The notes: generated by a model from the letters alone, not told the origin. A stretch of DNA of 64,000 bases from Congeria kusceri (GCA_027627225.1 CM051033.1:9617501-9681500); one strand, 5' to 3'. Shown: positions 22,709 to 35,467, counted from the first letter of the stretch. Numbers and translations: made by a program.

Positions 22709-25700
22709 TTTCCAAAAATGGTCTGAACAAATAATATAAATAAACAAATAGGAAGTAATGATACATACATTTTGCTCAGTGGATAGCACTTTAAACACCA
22801 GCACGTTGTTGTCATATTGTCCCACAATGATGGAGGCTGTGTGCCTGTTATAGCAGACTGACAGTGGTCTCATAATTCCATCATTGCCTGTAGCCAGAGT
22901 GGTCAGCTTCTTCCTGCCCTCTCTATCCACCTGAATGATAGTGTCGGATCCGTATCCACAGACTACCACCTGGCCTGCAGGTGTCACATGTACACACATT
23001 GGGAGTTGTAGTTCAGGGTCAGTGAAGGTGGAGAGTACTAACCCATCCCTGGCCAGGGTGAGGAGCTTGTGCTGCCAGTGGATGTTGATGAAGATTCTAT
23101 CACCAGTGGGACTCACAGCACACCTGTATACTGCAAAACAGAGTAACATCAACATATTTAAATGCTTCTTGTTAAATAATGTTAATAAACAAATTGCAGT
23201 AATATAGTATTATAAATGTGTTGTTATAAACAGACAATTACACAACTTAAAGATCTTCATAAAATCCAATAAAAAGAGTGACAGGGAGGTTCTGTATCAG
23301 TTTATTGCCTAAAGGTTTGACATGTTGATACGTGAATGGTGAATAAGAAATGAAGTCTACCTCAATGACACAGATGGAAACGATTACACAGTACAATGAA
23401 CATGTACACATGAATGTGTCAGCTGATGTAACTATATGCAGTAATAATGGATTTCCTATACATGTATTCATGGTTACAATGCATTAACATAATAGTGTAA
23501 TTGAAATAAGCAGACATATTTCATACATGTACATGTACATGTACCAAATGAATGAAGTTATGTTTGTAACTTTTAACAACAGGACAATAACATTTGAAAA
23601 CAACTGAGATTGAAACTTTTCTTTCTAGTTCTTCTTCACTAGTTACAAAAGTTAGTAGTTAAATTTATAATTAATAAACATACATTGGGATATTTCTCAA
23701 AATTCAAATACAACAATTAGAGGTTTATTGATTTAATATATAATGTTATAAAGCAAAGTTAATTATACAAATAATTAAACATGTATAGTTATTTCCAAAC
23801 CACAAAATATAAACAATAGGTCACAAAGTGTGTCAATGAAAAGCACTTAGTGTCTATTTATAGACATGCCATGTAGTGACAGTCAAAATACATGATTACT
23901 CATATATATAAATCAATAATACTGAAAATCATTCTTAACTGCTGTATTTATAAGAAATTGACACATGTACATTCCACAACTATGCAGTCTTACAATTACT
24001 TTATAATACATATTCCTAATGATATCCAGATGAACCCGCCATGATTCTTACCTGTCCATTTATTTGATGTATTCTCATACAGCTTGCTGACCAGTTGCCC
24101 ACTCAGTGTGTACTTGTACAGTGCAGTACCAGAAGTGACATACAGGTCCCCCTGGTGGTGGGCGATACCTGCACAGTAATGTTGTAACTGAAGCTTCCTG
24201 CCCTTCACCAGCTGCCCATTGTTGACAGAGATAAACTGGACCTCTTTACCACCAGTCACCGCCACTTCACTGTGTGTTATATGACATATGTCCCATGGAT
24301 TAGCAGACACATCACAATGAGTAAGCACCCGGTAATGCTGGTCCAGCAGCTTTAATTTCTCATTATCGTCATCTACAACAAGAATCTGGCCATCAGGGAG
24401 AACACAGATGGCTGTGATCCCGCACTTGTCTGAATCACTTTGTATGCTCACATCATACTCAGACTTTCCTGTAACAGTAAACACCTGGTCTGGATTTCTC
24501 AGCACTGCCATTCTTGACTGTTGTTTAGCCGACCCAGAAACAAGTGTCACATTAGGGCAGTGTCTGAAAAGAGAATAGGAACTATATCGTTCATAAATTT
24601 AACATTTCTAATATTTGCAAAAGGTTTGAATCATTATATTCAGATGAATAGTCATAAAAAAATAATAAATAGATGAACTGAAAAACATAGCCCGTATTTA
24701 AACTACTCGTATATGAACAAATATAAACAACAGATTTTATCTATAGAATTATAACGTGAAACATTCAATATTTTATACATTGTTACCAATATACAAAACC
24801 ATTTGCACTGAATGCTTATTTGTATTGCTTATGTTTCATTGCTCATATAACACTGTCATGGTACAAACTAGTACAAAACAGGTACAGATGGACTTTAATG
24901 ATGTACAGATGAATTTTAATGATGTACAGATGGACTTCAATAATGTACAGATGAACTTTAATGATGTACAGATGGACTTTCATGATGTACCTATGTATGT
25001 TTCTATATGAATTCTATTACCTTTTAAATGGTAAGATGATAATTAAAATCATTACAATTTCAAATGTAATTAAAACAAATTCCACCTTACCATACCCTCT
25101 CTTTTAAGTTAAAGGAACACACAAATATTTTATACTAAGCCAAACAAAAAACCCATTGGAATAAATTACACTTTAATAGAGGGATATGACTGTAAAGAAG
25201 ACATTGAAAACCCAAACTGTGGCATGTGTTTATTTTATGAATTGTATAGGATGGGCAAATAATCCACAATAAATATGTATATAACTCATTGCAATTTTTT
25301 ATTGCTGCCTTGTAAAATTGCACCTTTTATTAAGGCAGGTTTATGTTACATTAATTCAAAGCAGTATCCAGACACATGCCCTCTTGGACATATGCCCTCT
25401 CAATAATGTTTAGTCAGGCGAACATATGACGTTTCGGACATTTGCCATGCCTGACACATGCCCTCCCGTTAATATGCCACCCGGACACTGGCCCTCCTGC
25501 GATGTTTAAAATTCCTTTAACTACGCTTTTACAGTTAGAAATATAGTGCTCAAATTTGCTGACAAAGAGTCCTTGATTAACTAAATGATAGTCGATTACT
25601 CATAAGGTCAAACTGCATATATGGAAATAAATAGGTAGCAAACGTGAGAGTCAAAAGATGTGCTACCAAAATAATATATACAAAGAAAGATACCTAGTCA

Positions 25701-27708
25701 ACAACAGATGGATATTATATGAGATGTAACTAGTAAAGCAATATATAATACAGTGAAAAAATATCTATGCGTTGTATTTGCGTCGATATAATTTTCAGAC
25801 AGGGCTTTTATGTGCCATAGAAATGTAGCAATGAGGCAACTATTTAATAATTAAGAAATAATTTTCGATTTATCTTACATAAATCCAAATGAAGAAGCAC
25901 TTAAGGTTAATGCTCAAATTTTTTTTAACAGATTTATTGAAATCTTCAAAAGCACTGCACTCTGGCTAATTGCAAAGACTTATTAAAACCAAAAATGCAA
26001 CACAAAAATAAGTATGAAGATTTACAAAGGGCAATAACTCCAAAAGTATGAGGTGCAGAGTATCGGTTCTTGAGCACTGCACTTCTCCTCAATGAGATCT
26101 ATCTACCTATTAAGCTTCAAGTTGATAGCTTTCATAGTCTTAGAGTTATGCTCCAGACAAAAATTACGTATGAAAATAAACAAAGTGCAATAACTCCAAA
26201 AGTATGAGGTGCAGAGTAACAGTTCTTGTGCACTGCACTTCTCCTCAATGAGATCTATCTAAGTTTCATGTTGATAGCTTTAATAGTCTAAGAGTTATGC
26301 TCCGGATAAGCGAAAGGGGACGCCGCCCCCGCTGACATAAGTAACCCCTATATGTCGCCTAGTCAGGCGATACAAAAAAGTATGTTCTTATACTGCTTCT
26401 ATGATTGCTTAATTCAACAAAGTTCAAAGCTGACCCATATCGTTAACATATCAATGGTCTTGTTTGAAAAGTAGTTAAAAAAGGAAAATCATTAAATTTG
26501 TGAAGTCCATTAAAATTATAGGGTGACAAAACAATAAACCATACACTCTTCAATGTTAAACCAGTAATTATTCACATTCCATGTTTTTTCAAAACTGAAA
26601 AGCCAGTTTCAAATTTTAGGATCAATTAAGAAATAGTTTTTGCTTTAGAGTTGTTAATCGGATAATAAGCAACAATTAATAAGCGTTAGCCCGAGTTGTT
26701 AAACATACTGCATCAGAATGACAAATCGCTGCTTATAAGCCGATAAACAATAATAATTCAAAATTATTTCCATTCTAACATGTCCAGACAATATACTGCA
26801 AATACAATACAAACTATATTTTACAATCTGGAAACCTAACTGAGTGAACCAATATGAGAATTTAAATAATCAAAGTCAAAAAAGGGCCATAATTCAAATA
26901 AATTCCATGACAAGAGTTATGGCTCTTATCCTACAAACTCACCTCACCATACTTACTTTAAGTATACCAAATCTGAAGGCAATGGGTTCAATTGTTTTCC
27001 AGAAAAGTGGACATTAACGAAAAAAAAAATCTACACAGAAAAAGAGCCCCAATGCAATCAAACAAGAGCCATAATTCAATCAAAAACCATGACAGAGTTA
27101 AGGTTCATGTCCTACAGGCTCATGCCATCATGATGAATTAGTATACCAAGTTAGAAAACTGTATGTCAAAGTGATGTAAATAGCTCGTAATTGTTTCCAT
27201 ATAATATAGGTAATAATAAGATCAAAATGGACACATTGCCAGAACAGTATACAAAATTACAGTTAATAACTGACTAAGACTTATAGCATTACACAAACAT
27301 GTGCACAATTTTTCAGAAATACCTGTGATGAATGAAAGCACATTTAAGGCAGCACGGCTGACTGTGGTCATTGCAGAACATGTCCAGTTTTTCATCTGTG
27401 TGTACTTTGCATTTCTGTGAAGAATCTTTCACCTTATTGGAAACTAGCCACTTGTTCATTTCTCTACTCCCATATTTGGTATGTTTTGTGAACAACTGGT
27501 CATGGAGGCCAATACACTTTCTACAATAAAACTTTTGACTCGTTTCACAGTAAAAGTCTGCACATTCCACAATTTTCTTGTCATTGCAGGTAGTACAACA
27601 AAAGTCAGTAACAAAATCAGATTCCTTATCGATAGAGGACTGAGAAAATGTCGCTGACTTATCCATATCACATCCCTTATCAATAGATGACTGAGAAAAT
27701 GATTCCAT
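22703..27708 (-). CDS. B-box / NHL-type propeller protein lacking the coiled coil
   Basis: Three exons: 27708-27323, 24563-24052 and 23130-22703, or the last ends at 22769 if the GTATGT donor there is used. Joins are in phase (2 nt+1, then 1+2). The ATG at 27708 follows an in-frame TAA. Read to the stop it encodes 441 residues. Residues about 37-77 form B-box 1 (TTC, FYC, YCRKC, then His). Residues 100-131 form B-box 2 (KCKVH, MFCNDH, CCLKC, IHHRHC). The RING finger of TRIM proteins is absent, so ubiquitin-ligase activity is not expected. From about residue 150 the protein runs at once into the NHL/WD-like region (AICVLPDGQILVVDDDN, DICHITHSEVAVTGGK, VHVTPAGQVVVCGYG, SVCYNRHTASIIVGQ). Relatives I recall have a long coiled coil between these parts; here none is present. 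It is probably a cytoplasmic binding protein of unknown partner. No promoter was identified. Confidence 0.8.
24881..24990. repeat. 21-bp minisatellite, about 5 copies (intron 1 of the B-box gene)
   Basis: GTACAGATGGACTTTAATGA-type units recur every 21 bp with G/A and T/C differences. They lie in the intron between exons 1 and 2 of the minus-strand gene. Confidence 0.9.
25350..25500. repeat. Diverged short repeat of CATGCCCTC words
   Basis: GACACATGCCCTC, GACATATGCCCTC, GACACATGCCCTCCC and GACACTGGCCCTCC recur irregularly within the intron. Origin unknown. Confidence 0.45.
25990..26370. repeat. Two-copy modular repeat (intron)
   Basis: CAATAACTCCAAAAGTATGA, GCACTGCACTTCTCCTC and GAGTTATGCTCC each appear twice about 150 bp apart. 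The modules resemble those at 5400-6530. The block ends near TATGTCGCCTAGTCAGGCG, a small palindrome. Confidence 0.7.
26875..27150. repeat. Two-copy modular repeat of the GGGCCATAATTCAA class (intron)
   Basis: Two diverged modules each have CCATAATTCAA, a CCATGACA(A)GAGTTA phrase, then CCTACA and CTCA. They lie just downstream of exon 1 of the B-box gene. Confidence 0.55.
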
Positions 27709-28202
27709 TTTGTTTATTGGTTGTTATCAGCAAACTACAAGTTTTGATTTAATTTCAAGCAAACTACTTAATGTTTCTCTGTAAATATAGAAACATATCC
27801 CACAAAACACACATTTAATAATAATATAAAAGATTTTGAACTTTACAGAAACATATCAAAACCTAAAACAGCTTGCAAAGCTATGATCGCTCCACCTACA
27901 TTGTAAATGCGGCACAATGTTGTGTTACCAGTAAACAGTCTATACGCTAGATATATCACATTGAGTATTGGGGTAGTGTTAGGTTACTTTAAACCTAATT
28001 GTCACAATGAACAGTTTGTAGTGAATATACTTTAGACCATATAAACAGAACTGGTACAACTGATTTAAAACATATACTTATAATAGTCAACAATATTTGA
28101 ATGCTTAAGTTTAATGATTAAGACAACAATGTGACATGTTTATAAAAGTTTACCTAAACTTAGCTAATATTGCAAACATGCCCTAGTTTAGTTTAGAATA
28201 GT
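27709..28202. other. 5' flank of the B-box gene
   Basis: Upstream of the ATG at 27708 on the minus strand. It should contain the promoter, but no TATA box or initiator stands out. Confidence 0.35.
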
Positions 28203-28317
28203 ATTTTTCTGCATTTTATCGGTGTATGAACTGTCGGGAATATAATGCCGATGGCGTTAATGCAATTATTAGGCGTTATTTTCCCGACAGTTCATACACC
28301 GATGAAATTAAGAAAAA
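28203..28317. mobile_element. Short foldback (palindromic) element
   Basis: The arms 28203-28247 and 28272-28317 are reverse complements with few mismatches. The core is CGGTGTATGAACTGTCGGGA against TCCCGACAGTTCATACACCG. The spacer is about 24 nt. TA dinucleotides flank the arms. Confidence 0.7.
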
Positions 28318-29439
28318 TATAATTCAATTCTTATAATTACAACCAAAAGTGGATATAAACATTACTTTTAACTGTCTTAGGGCTGCAACTTAAGTGTAGC
28401 CTCTGGCGTAGGAACCCTGTTTTAGTTTTGGTTTCATTTTCGTCAAACGGCATTTCTATTATCTTGTCAGACATTTCAAATCACTGTGGATAATTTTGGA
28501 GTTGACTTTCTAATAAAAACAATTCAAATTTCTTCATATGCATGAACAATTTCATCGTCTGCAACACCGGAAACCAATAAATCAGTCATTTTGTTTACAA
28601 ACGATGGAATATACATCGTAAACATTTGCGCGAAACAATGACATGAGTTTGAAAATAGCGAATGAAAGTAAACATCATAAAGGTTTGCACAAAACAATGA
28701 TGTCATTTCACAAACAGAGAATGAAAATGTAGTACAGTCATGAATAATAAAGAGGCAATTTGCATACGCAGCCGGTTCATCAAGGTATGAATGACAGGTC
28801 TTAGTTTTATATAAACTTATAAAGAAGAAAGTCAGAAATTATTTTCCACTTCGAGATATCAAGAACTCTGACTGCAAGATAACAAAGTTCAGCTGTATGT
28901 CTATGTTCAATATAAATACTTTCAAATGCCCCTTTAAATCAATGGTACACAAATAATATTATTTAATTTTGGCATAAATATTCAGGTCTTGAATGGGTGG
29001 TGAAGCAAAATAGACACTGAAAGCAATTCAATTCATTGTATTTAAAAAAGAAAAGTGTAAATTGTCTAGTGAAAAAACCTCAAACAATCAATGTAAAATC
29101 TGACACTCAAATCACACAACGAGTTATTCAAAATAGTTTTCATAATAGTTTATTTTGTTGATCAGGGGCCATATTACTGAAAACATCTTAAGTTTAATGT
29201 AAATATTTTCAATATTTAAATTTTGGAAATCTGGTATTTCTAAAACCGCACATAAAGTTGTGAATCTCTTTACCGATAAGTAAACAATACTAAAAATAAC
29301 TGATTACAATCAATGAAATGGGAGAACAAGATCATAAATGTTGAAGAAATGTTATAAGACTTGTCAGAGACTAGAAAAGGTGGTAATAACAATAGCTGTT
29401 TGTAAAACAGTTATGACCACTCCCCCCCAGGTTAAAAGC
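28318..29439. other. Intergenic, no feature seen
   Basis: AT-rich sequence without a recognisable exon. A 60-residue frame at 28524-28706 repeats the phrase FCANLY/FAQMF and reflects a small duplication, not a gene. Confidence 0.4.
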
Positions 29440-30000
29440 AATGTTTAAAATATCAAGTTTGGTGATGATAAGATGAGAACTGTTAGACATAGGGAGCGAA
29501 AACAGCTTAAAAAGACAATTTTAGACAAATCAACTCCACACATAACTCTGCAGTACCTGGGGTGTTGTGGCTGACAATTTAACCTGGCAATGATATTATA
29601 ATCTCAAACATTTTCATCAAGTTTGGTGAAGATTAAATGAAAACTGTAACGCTAAAACAGACAATTTAAGATAATTCAAGGGCCATAACTCCACAAATCC
29701 TGGGGCGATTTGGCTGATTATCAAACTTGGCCAAGATATTATGCCCACAAACATTTTCTGCAAGTTTCGTGAAGATCGGATGAAAACTGTTGGACTTTGA
29801 GAGCGGAAACTGCTAGAAAGGCTAACTTTAGATCATTCAAGGGCCACAACTCCACAATTCCTGGAGCAATTTGGCTGATTATCCTATCAAACTTGGCTCA
29901 GATTTTATGCTAATAAACATTTTCATGAAGTTTAGTTAAGATCGGATGAAAACTATTAGACTTGGAGAGTGGAAACGAAAGAGGTCTACCAACCGATAGA
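29440..30000. repeat. Three modules of ~155-165 bp, GGGCCATAACTCCAC class
   Basis: AGATCGGATGAAAACTGTT, GGGCCATAACTCCACAA and GGCTGATTATC recur three times with divergence. A GATAGACAGACAGA run follows. Confidence 0.75.
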
Positions 30001-31309
30001 CAGACAGATGTTAAACGATGGAGGGCATTACTACTGTATATGTGGTTGATGTTGTAGTTGTTATTTATTACTGAGTAAATCACTGAGGAAATTTTTATAA
30101 TTAAACGGCTAATACTGTATTTGTCCACTGTTGTTTCTCATATAGGAATACTGCTGGCAAATTTTCGCACAAAGTGATCATGAAGGGAGCACCTTGCTTG
30201 TCATGGGACAATAATTCTGGTGTTAGTATTATAGTTCTTTGTCATTTGTTTTCTATACAGTAAAGCAAACAATTTACTGTATGTGGTCTAAGTCGGATAA
30301 ATCTCTCATAGCATATGAAAGAGCCAGTAATTTACATTGCCATTTAGAAGAGATATAAAACTATGGCCAGTCTTCTTAAATATCGTTGAGAAAATATTAA
30401 AACTTAAGGAGTGCATTTTATGTACATGTACAAGTTTGCGACAATAAAAAAAAATATATTTATGTTCACAAAGTTGCAAAAGTTGATTTTGATCTTAAAG
30501 TCAGGAAAGAAAACATATAAATTGACCCAATTATAAAGCAGTAAATTTTTAATCAAACACATTTATTCATAACCTGTGAGAAACTGACATTTCACTAACG
30601 TATCACAAATCTATTATCTAATTTAGCATGACAATTTTCACTGGGGAGGGCTATCATATTCGTCAAGCTATTCAAAATATTGTAGTGTCTACTAATTTGT
30701 TTTCAAACTCAATAATAATTTGTTGGATCATAGAAAGTTTTTAAAACATATTATTTCTGCCAAAGTTTTTGCTTTGTTTTCCACTGAAAGAGTCAAAGAC
30801 GCACTGATTACTCTGTGCCAAATATCTACTACAGAACAATGTGTTCAAGGATTTATGAATGTGGTTTTGTATGTTGACAATTGTTTTCACATTTCACTTT
30901 GAAACTGTGGCGTCATTAGCAAGAGATATGATATTATTTACGCCTGAATTTCTTTAACAGTGGTTATATACACCAATCAAGATAAGAATAACATAAACCA
31001 GTAACAAACAGAATTTATACAGACAAAGGAAATTAGATATGCTTTCATGCCCATTAAACAATACAAAGATAAAATACAAGAGGGCAGAAGTGGGCCTGGG
31101 TTGCTACCCTGAGCTGTCACAAAAGTAGATTGAGGGAAAGAGCCCTGTGTCAAATACTGAATGTCTAACCTACAACTAGAATTGTTACATGAGTGACGGA
31201 TATATCCCCACTATGGCCTTGTCACAAAACTATGGCATCCATTTGAAAGAAATAGACACATAGAGATTGCTTTAATTTGTGAATGTTTAACAGTGTATTT
31301 GGAAAAATT
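30001..31309. other. Intergenic with one copy of a dispersed repeat
   Basis: 30725-30900 resembles 33005-33190 (TGTTGGATCATAGAAAG..., TTTTCCACTGAAAGAGTCAA, TGTGCCAAA). Both copies keep a frame with TERVKxAL, but no splice signals or start context were seen. The rest shows nothing. Confidence 0.45.
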
Positions 31310-32561
31310 TAATTTCAATAGGAGCCATAACTCTGTCAACATTTAGTAGCTTGTAACTGAAGATGAGCTTGATCTGTATTTTATGATGTTACACCTGTGT
31401 ACCAAACATAATTTAACAAGAAATATGGAAATTCCACACACAAAGAACAATTTTTCTAACGAAATGCATAAGTCAGCACAATAATGATAGAAAGTTCTGG
31501 GTGCAAGGTGAAGGTCATACACCTATGGCTAGGAAATGGTGTTCTTGACCTTGCAATCCAAAGCAAGGTCTCAATATAAGGTATCCACATATGAAATATC
31601 TAAATAAGTTCTTAAGTTTAATATTGAGTGCAAACGGTTTTTTTTATTTTTAGTAAAGGTGACCTTGACCCCACCCACTCCATGTGCAATCACAAGAGAG
31701 GTCTAGATATAAGATATATACATGTGAAGTTTCATTAAAATATCTCAATTCGTTCTCTAGGTATTGAATGGAAACTTTTTATCTATTTTGAGTAATGGTT
31801 ACCTTGACCCCATCCACCCCATATGCAATCCCAAGCAAGGTCTTATACGAAGTTTCATTAAAATATCTCAATGCGTTCTCAATTTATTGAGCGGAACCTG
31901 TTTGTATATTTTGAGTAATGGTGATCTTGACCCTGACACCACCCACCCCATATGCAATCCCAAGCAAGGTCATTAAAATGTCTTAATGTGTTCTCAAGTT
32001 ATTGAGTGGAAACAGTTTTTTCTATTTTAAGTAATAATGACCTTGACCCCACCCACCCCATATGCAATCCCAAGCGAAGTCTCAATATAAGGTATCTATG
32101 ATTGAAGTTTCATTACAATAGCTCAATTCGTTCTTGAGCTAGAGAGTGGAAACAAAAAGTTGACGCCCCAGACCCTCTGTCAAACTTTAGTGGTTTGTAA
32201 CCAAAGTCAAACTTAACCCGTATTTTATGATGCTACACATGTATACCAAGAATTATTTGAATATGTCAAGCCATTGTTGAGTTGTTGTCAGGAAACCATA
32301 ATTTTAGGGAATTTAAGTCGAAAAGGGGCCATAAACTCTGTCAAAATTTAGTGGTTTGTAACCAAAGTCGAACCTGACCTGTATTTTATGATGTTACACA
32401 TGTGTACCAAAAATTATTTGAATATGTCAAGCCCTTCTTAAGTTATCATCCGGAAACCAAAAAACCAACAGACCCACAGACCGGCAGACCAACAGACCAA
32501 CTGACGGACAAGCTCACTCCCAAATACTCCCCCTAAACTTCGTTTGTGGGGGTATAATTAG
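31310..32561. repeat. Modular repeat array with terminal CCCCC/GGGGG hairpin
   Basis: About four modules carry CCTTGACCCCACCCACCCC, ATATGCAATCCCAAGC, TTTCATTAAAATATCTCAAT and GAGTGGAAAC. Two modules then carry GGTTTGTAACCAAAGTC. The right end is an ACAGACCGGCAGACCAACAG run, then TACTCCCCC (32525-32533) pairing GGGGGTATA (32548-32556). The first module class recurs at 40111-41212. Confidence 0.75.
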
Positions 32562-33721
32562 AGCTATGTAACTCCCGATTGTGTAGCCAAAATTCTGATG
32601 TGTCAATTCTCACCTCAAGAAATTACCATAGAAATTTAATTGACAATTGTTGTTTTTTATATCATTTTTTATGTAACACATACCTGCTAGCATCAAAACT
32701 TTTTTTCTCTCTAGTTTTTGACTTCTTATATTTTGAACAAAATGGCAGATAATGAAGGCTTAAACTGAATTTTATTATTCGAAGCAATTTGGTATAGGGT
32801 CACTCAAGGAACAATTCTGTTAAATTATTTCAAAATCCAGCAAGGGAACACTTGCCACGCCCTGGAGGCCATGTTTTTTAACAAATCAAAATTACTTGAA
32901 GGAATTTGGTAGAGGGTCACCCAAGGAACAAATCCGTGAAATAATTTTGAAATCTTGCATGTGGTTTCAGATCACAGTCTACCTATTTGCTTTCTTTATT
33001 TTTTGTTGGACCATAAAACGTTTAAATGGCATTTTATTTCCACACAAGGTGTTGGCACTGTTTTCAACTGAAAGGGTCAAAGTAGCACTTGTTTCATTGT
33101 GCCAAACAGTTACCAGAACAAATCATTTCAAATGTGTTAATGGATCTGTGGTCATGCTTCTGTGAGTTAACAATCGCTTTCTCATTCTGATTTAAAGCGG
33201 GGCTGTCTGATTTTTACAGATTTATTTTGGGTCCCTTTCTTTACCCACTAACAATAATGTTTATTTAACATAAAAATTCGTATTTGTTGAAAAATGAACT
33301 ATATATTTTCTGTCAATACAGACCCATTTATCCTACAGCTACATTTGGTTTTACATTAGAAAATCAGAACTGCACATGTGCCAACGAACTGACTCATCAA
33401 GATGCTGTATATACATGTATACTAGTTTGTTGCACAGCAAAGTATTATTTAAGTTATAAATTTCTCTCTTAATATGCATTTCTATAGATGGATGATTACA
33501 TTACAATTTTCGTACAATATCCTTCAGTCCCTCTTTGATTTCCTTTCACACTATAATTTAAGGTCCTAAAGTCATTCACAGGAGATATGAAATCAATACT
33601 CCTTATTTATTAACCTGTGTTTATATTTTGAGCATTTTACTTTCCACTCTACTGATTCTGATACCTAGAACTAAAACTTCATTAGCATAAACACAAGATA
33701 CACAAATACCCAAGTACAACA
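32562..33721. other. Intergenic with a second dispersed-repeat copy
   Basis: 33005-33190 is the partner of 30725-30900. 32770-32960 has phrases shared with 18480-18760 (AGGGTCACCCAAGGAACA). No gene was recognised. Confidence 0.45.
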
Positions 33722-34529
33722 TTAAAGGGACTGAACTCCAGATGGTCCAATCGTAAAAACGAAAGAAAATTGTAAAAAATACATAATTTTCTTACATAAT
33801 TATATAGAACCCATTTTAAAATTAGACACGTATGTTGTTATTTACCTGAAAAACAATGATTTTATATAGTTTTCTTCCCTTTTATCATCCTAAAATCTAT
33901 AATGTCTGCAGACGCTACAACACATTGAGCAATTTAAAAATAGCGGCATTTATAATTTTGAGGATAATCACATGACACTTTAGTTATGTCGAGTTGCGCA
34001 TGCGCACACTTGAATCAGGCTCTTGTACTGACGAAAGCCGCGGTATTTTTAAATCGGGAAAACTGGGTTCAAGGAAAGTGCAAGCTTATTCAACTTCTAT
34101 TTTTCAATGAAATATACAGTTTACGTCAGTATTTGATTGTGTTCTATACAAATAATGATGGTTTTACAAATCAGGGGTGATACTGTGTAAAAAAAAAACA
34201 ACCTGAAGTTTTTCGCTGGGGGTCCAGGGGGGCGCGATAGCCCCCCTTGTAGGCCCTGGTGGGGGTCATAGGGGGCAAAGCCCCCTGAAGCTCCTGGCAC
34301 TTGCGTATTTTAAGTGACTTAGATTAGCTTAAAATTATGCTCGGGCAGCTGGTATTCTGTTCTGTCTCATTTGAATTGTGAAATTCACTTCTTCAGTGAT
34401 CATTACCTGCATATTTAACTTTTTAGTTGGTCATTTAATGGGGTTATATATGACAAACCCACCACCAAGCTCCTATTAAACAATTATTTAAGAAGGAACA
34501 TAGACAATCTATTATATTAATATTTTTAT

Positions 34530-34850
34530 TCTTTAGGAAATCTTACTACAACAAATTTCAAGCAACTATTCTGAAGCAGTTCAAAACTTCCAACATTTCA
34601 AAATAAATACACCTGTACATGAAATCTAACTACAACAAACTTCAAGCAACTATTCTAATGAAGTTCAAAACTTTTAACATTTCAAAATAAATACACCTGT
34701 ACATGACTAGAGCCAGTTTAAATTATATTTTTGTATTCTTTAGGAAAATTCAACAATCTAACTACATCAAACTTCAAGCATCTATTCAAATGAAGTTCAA
34801 AACTTTAACATTTCAAAATGAATACACCTGTACATGACTAGTGTCAGTGA
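34530..34850. repeat. Three-copy tandem repeat inside the transposon
   Basis: TTCAAGCAACTATTC, AAGTTCAAAACTTT, ACATTTCAAAATAAATAC and ACCTGTACATGA recur three times with spacing of about 80 to 125 bp. Confidence 0.85.
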
Positions 34851-34997
34851 GTTTTAATTATTTTTGTAAACAGCTAGTGAAAGTGTCACAGAACAGTCAC
34901 AAAAATTATATAAGCACATTTTGCTTTATTGCAACGTAGTTATTATGCACACACCAGACACACTGATTGGTGTAATTTCTCATCACTAGTCAGGCAG

Positions 34998-35467
34998 TTA
35001 CACTTTTTGATGCTGATCATGAAGGATATGCAACATGGGCTCTTTGGACTGAAACAACACAGAATACTGCTTCAGGCATTTCAGCACAGAGATGTAAAGT
35101 CCTAACAGCATCCTAGTCTTCTTGCGTTGGTCAAACATCTTGTTGATAACTCTCTCCTTCCGAGTTTCCCCGTCCTTGGCCATTTTCTTCTACCGAAGAC
35201 GCCGTCCGATGGCTTTGACCTCCTCCTGACTCTCATCGGAAACATGATTTCTTTGAAGAAGGCTATCAATGATTGGTGCCAGTCTCTCTCTTTCCTTTTT
35301 TGACAGGAATTGATAATAGAACACTGTGTAAGATTCAAACAGTCTTGAAGTTTCCATGGCAAGGTTATGACCTGACAGGAAACGATGAGACATAAATCGC
35401 TCTGCTACTGTAAACTAGCCCGCACATCGTCCTTGTCTGTGGCAAAGTCAAGAGGCATGCTGAATAC
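34998..35467 (-). pseudogene. Broken transposon-encoded protein, 3' exon
   Basis: A clear acceptor (GATTTGTAG) ends at 35468. The first ATG is at 35458 and the frame starts MPLDFATDKDD. It meets TAG after about 17 codons. Homologous-looking sequence continues in a second frame (SHRFLSGHNLAMETSRLFES, KKERERLAPIID, EEVKAIGRRLR), stops, and goes on in a third frame (ETRKERVINKMFD, KKTRMLLGLYISVLKCLKQY, LFQSKEPMLHILHDQ) to a final TAA. Two breaks therefore make it non-functional. The last block recalls the LFQ...P..H.LHD region of hAT-like transposases, by memory only. The position inside TIR ends supports an element-encoded protein. The catalytic N-terminal part, if there was one, is not seen. 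Confidence 0.6.
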
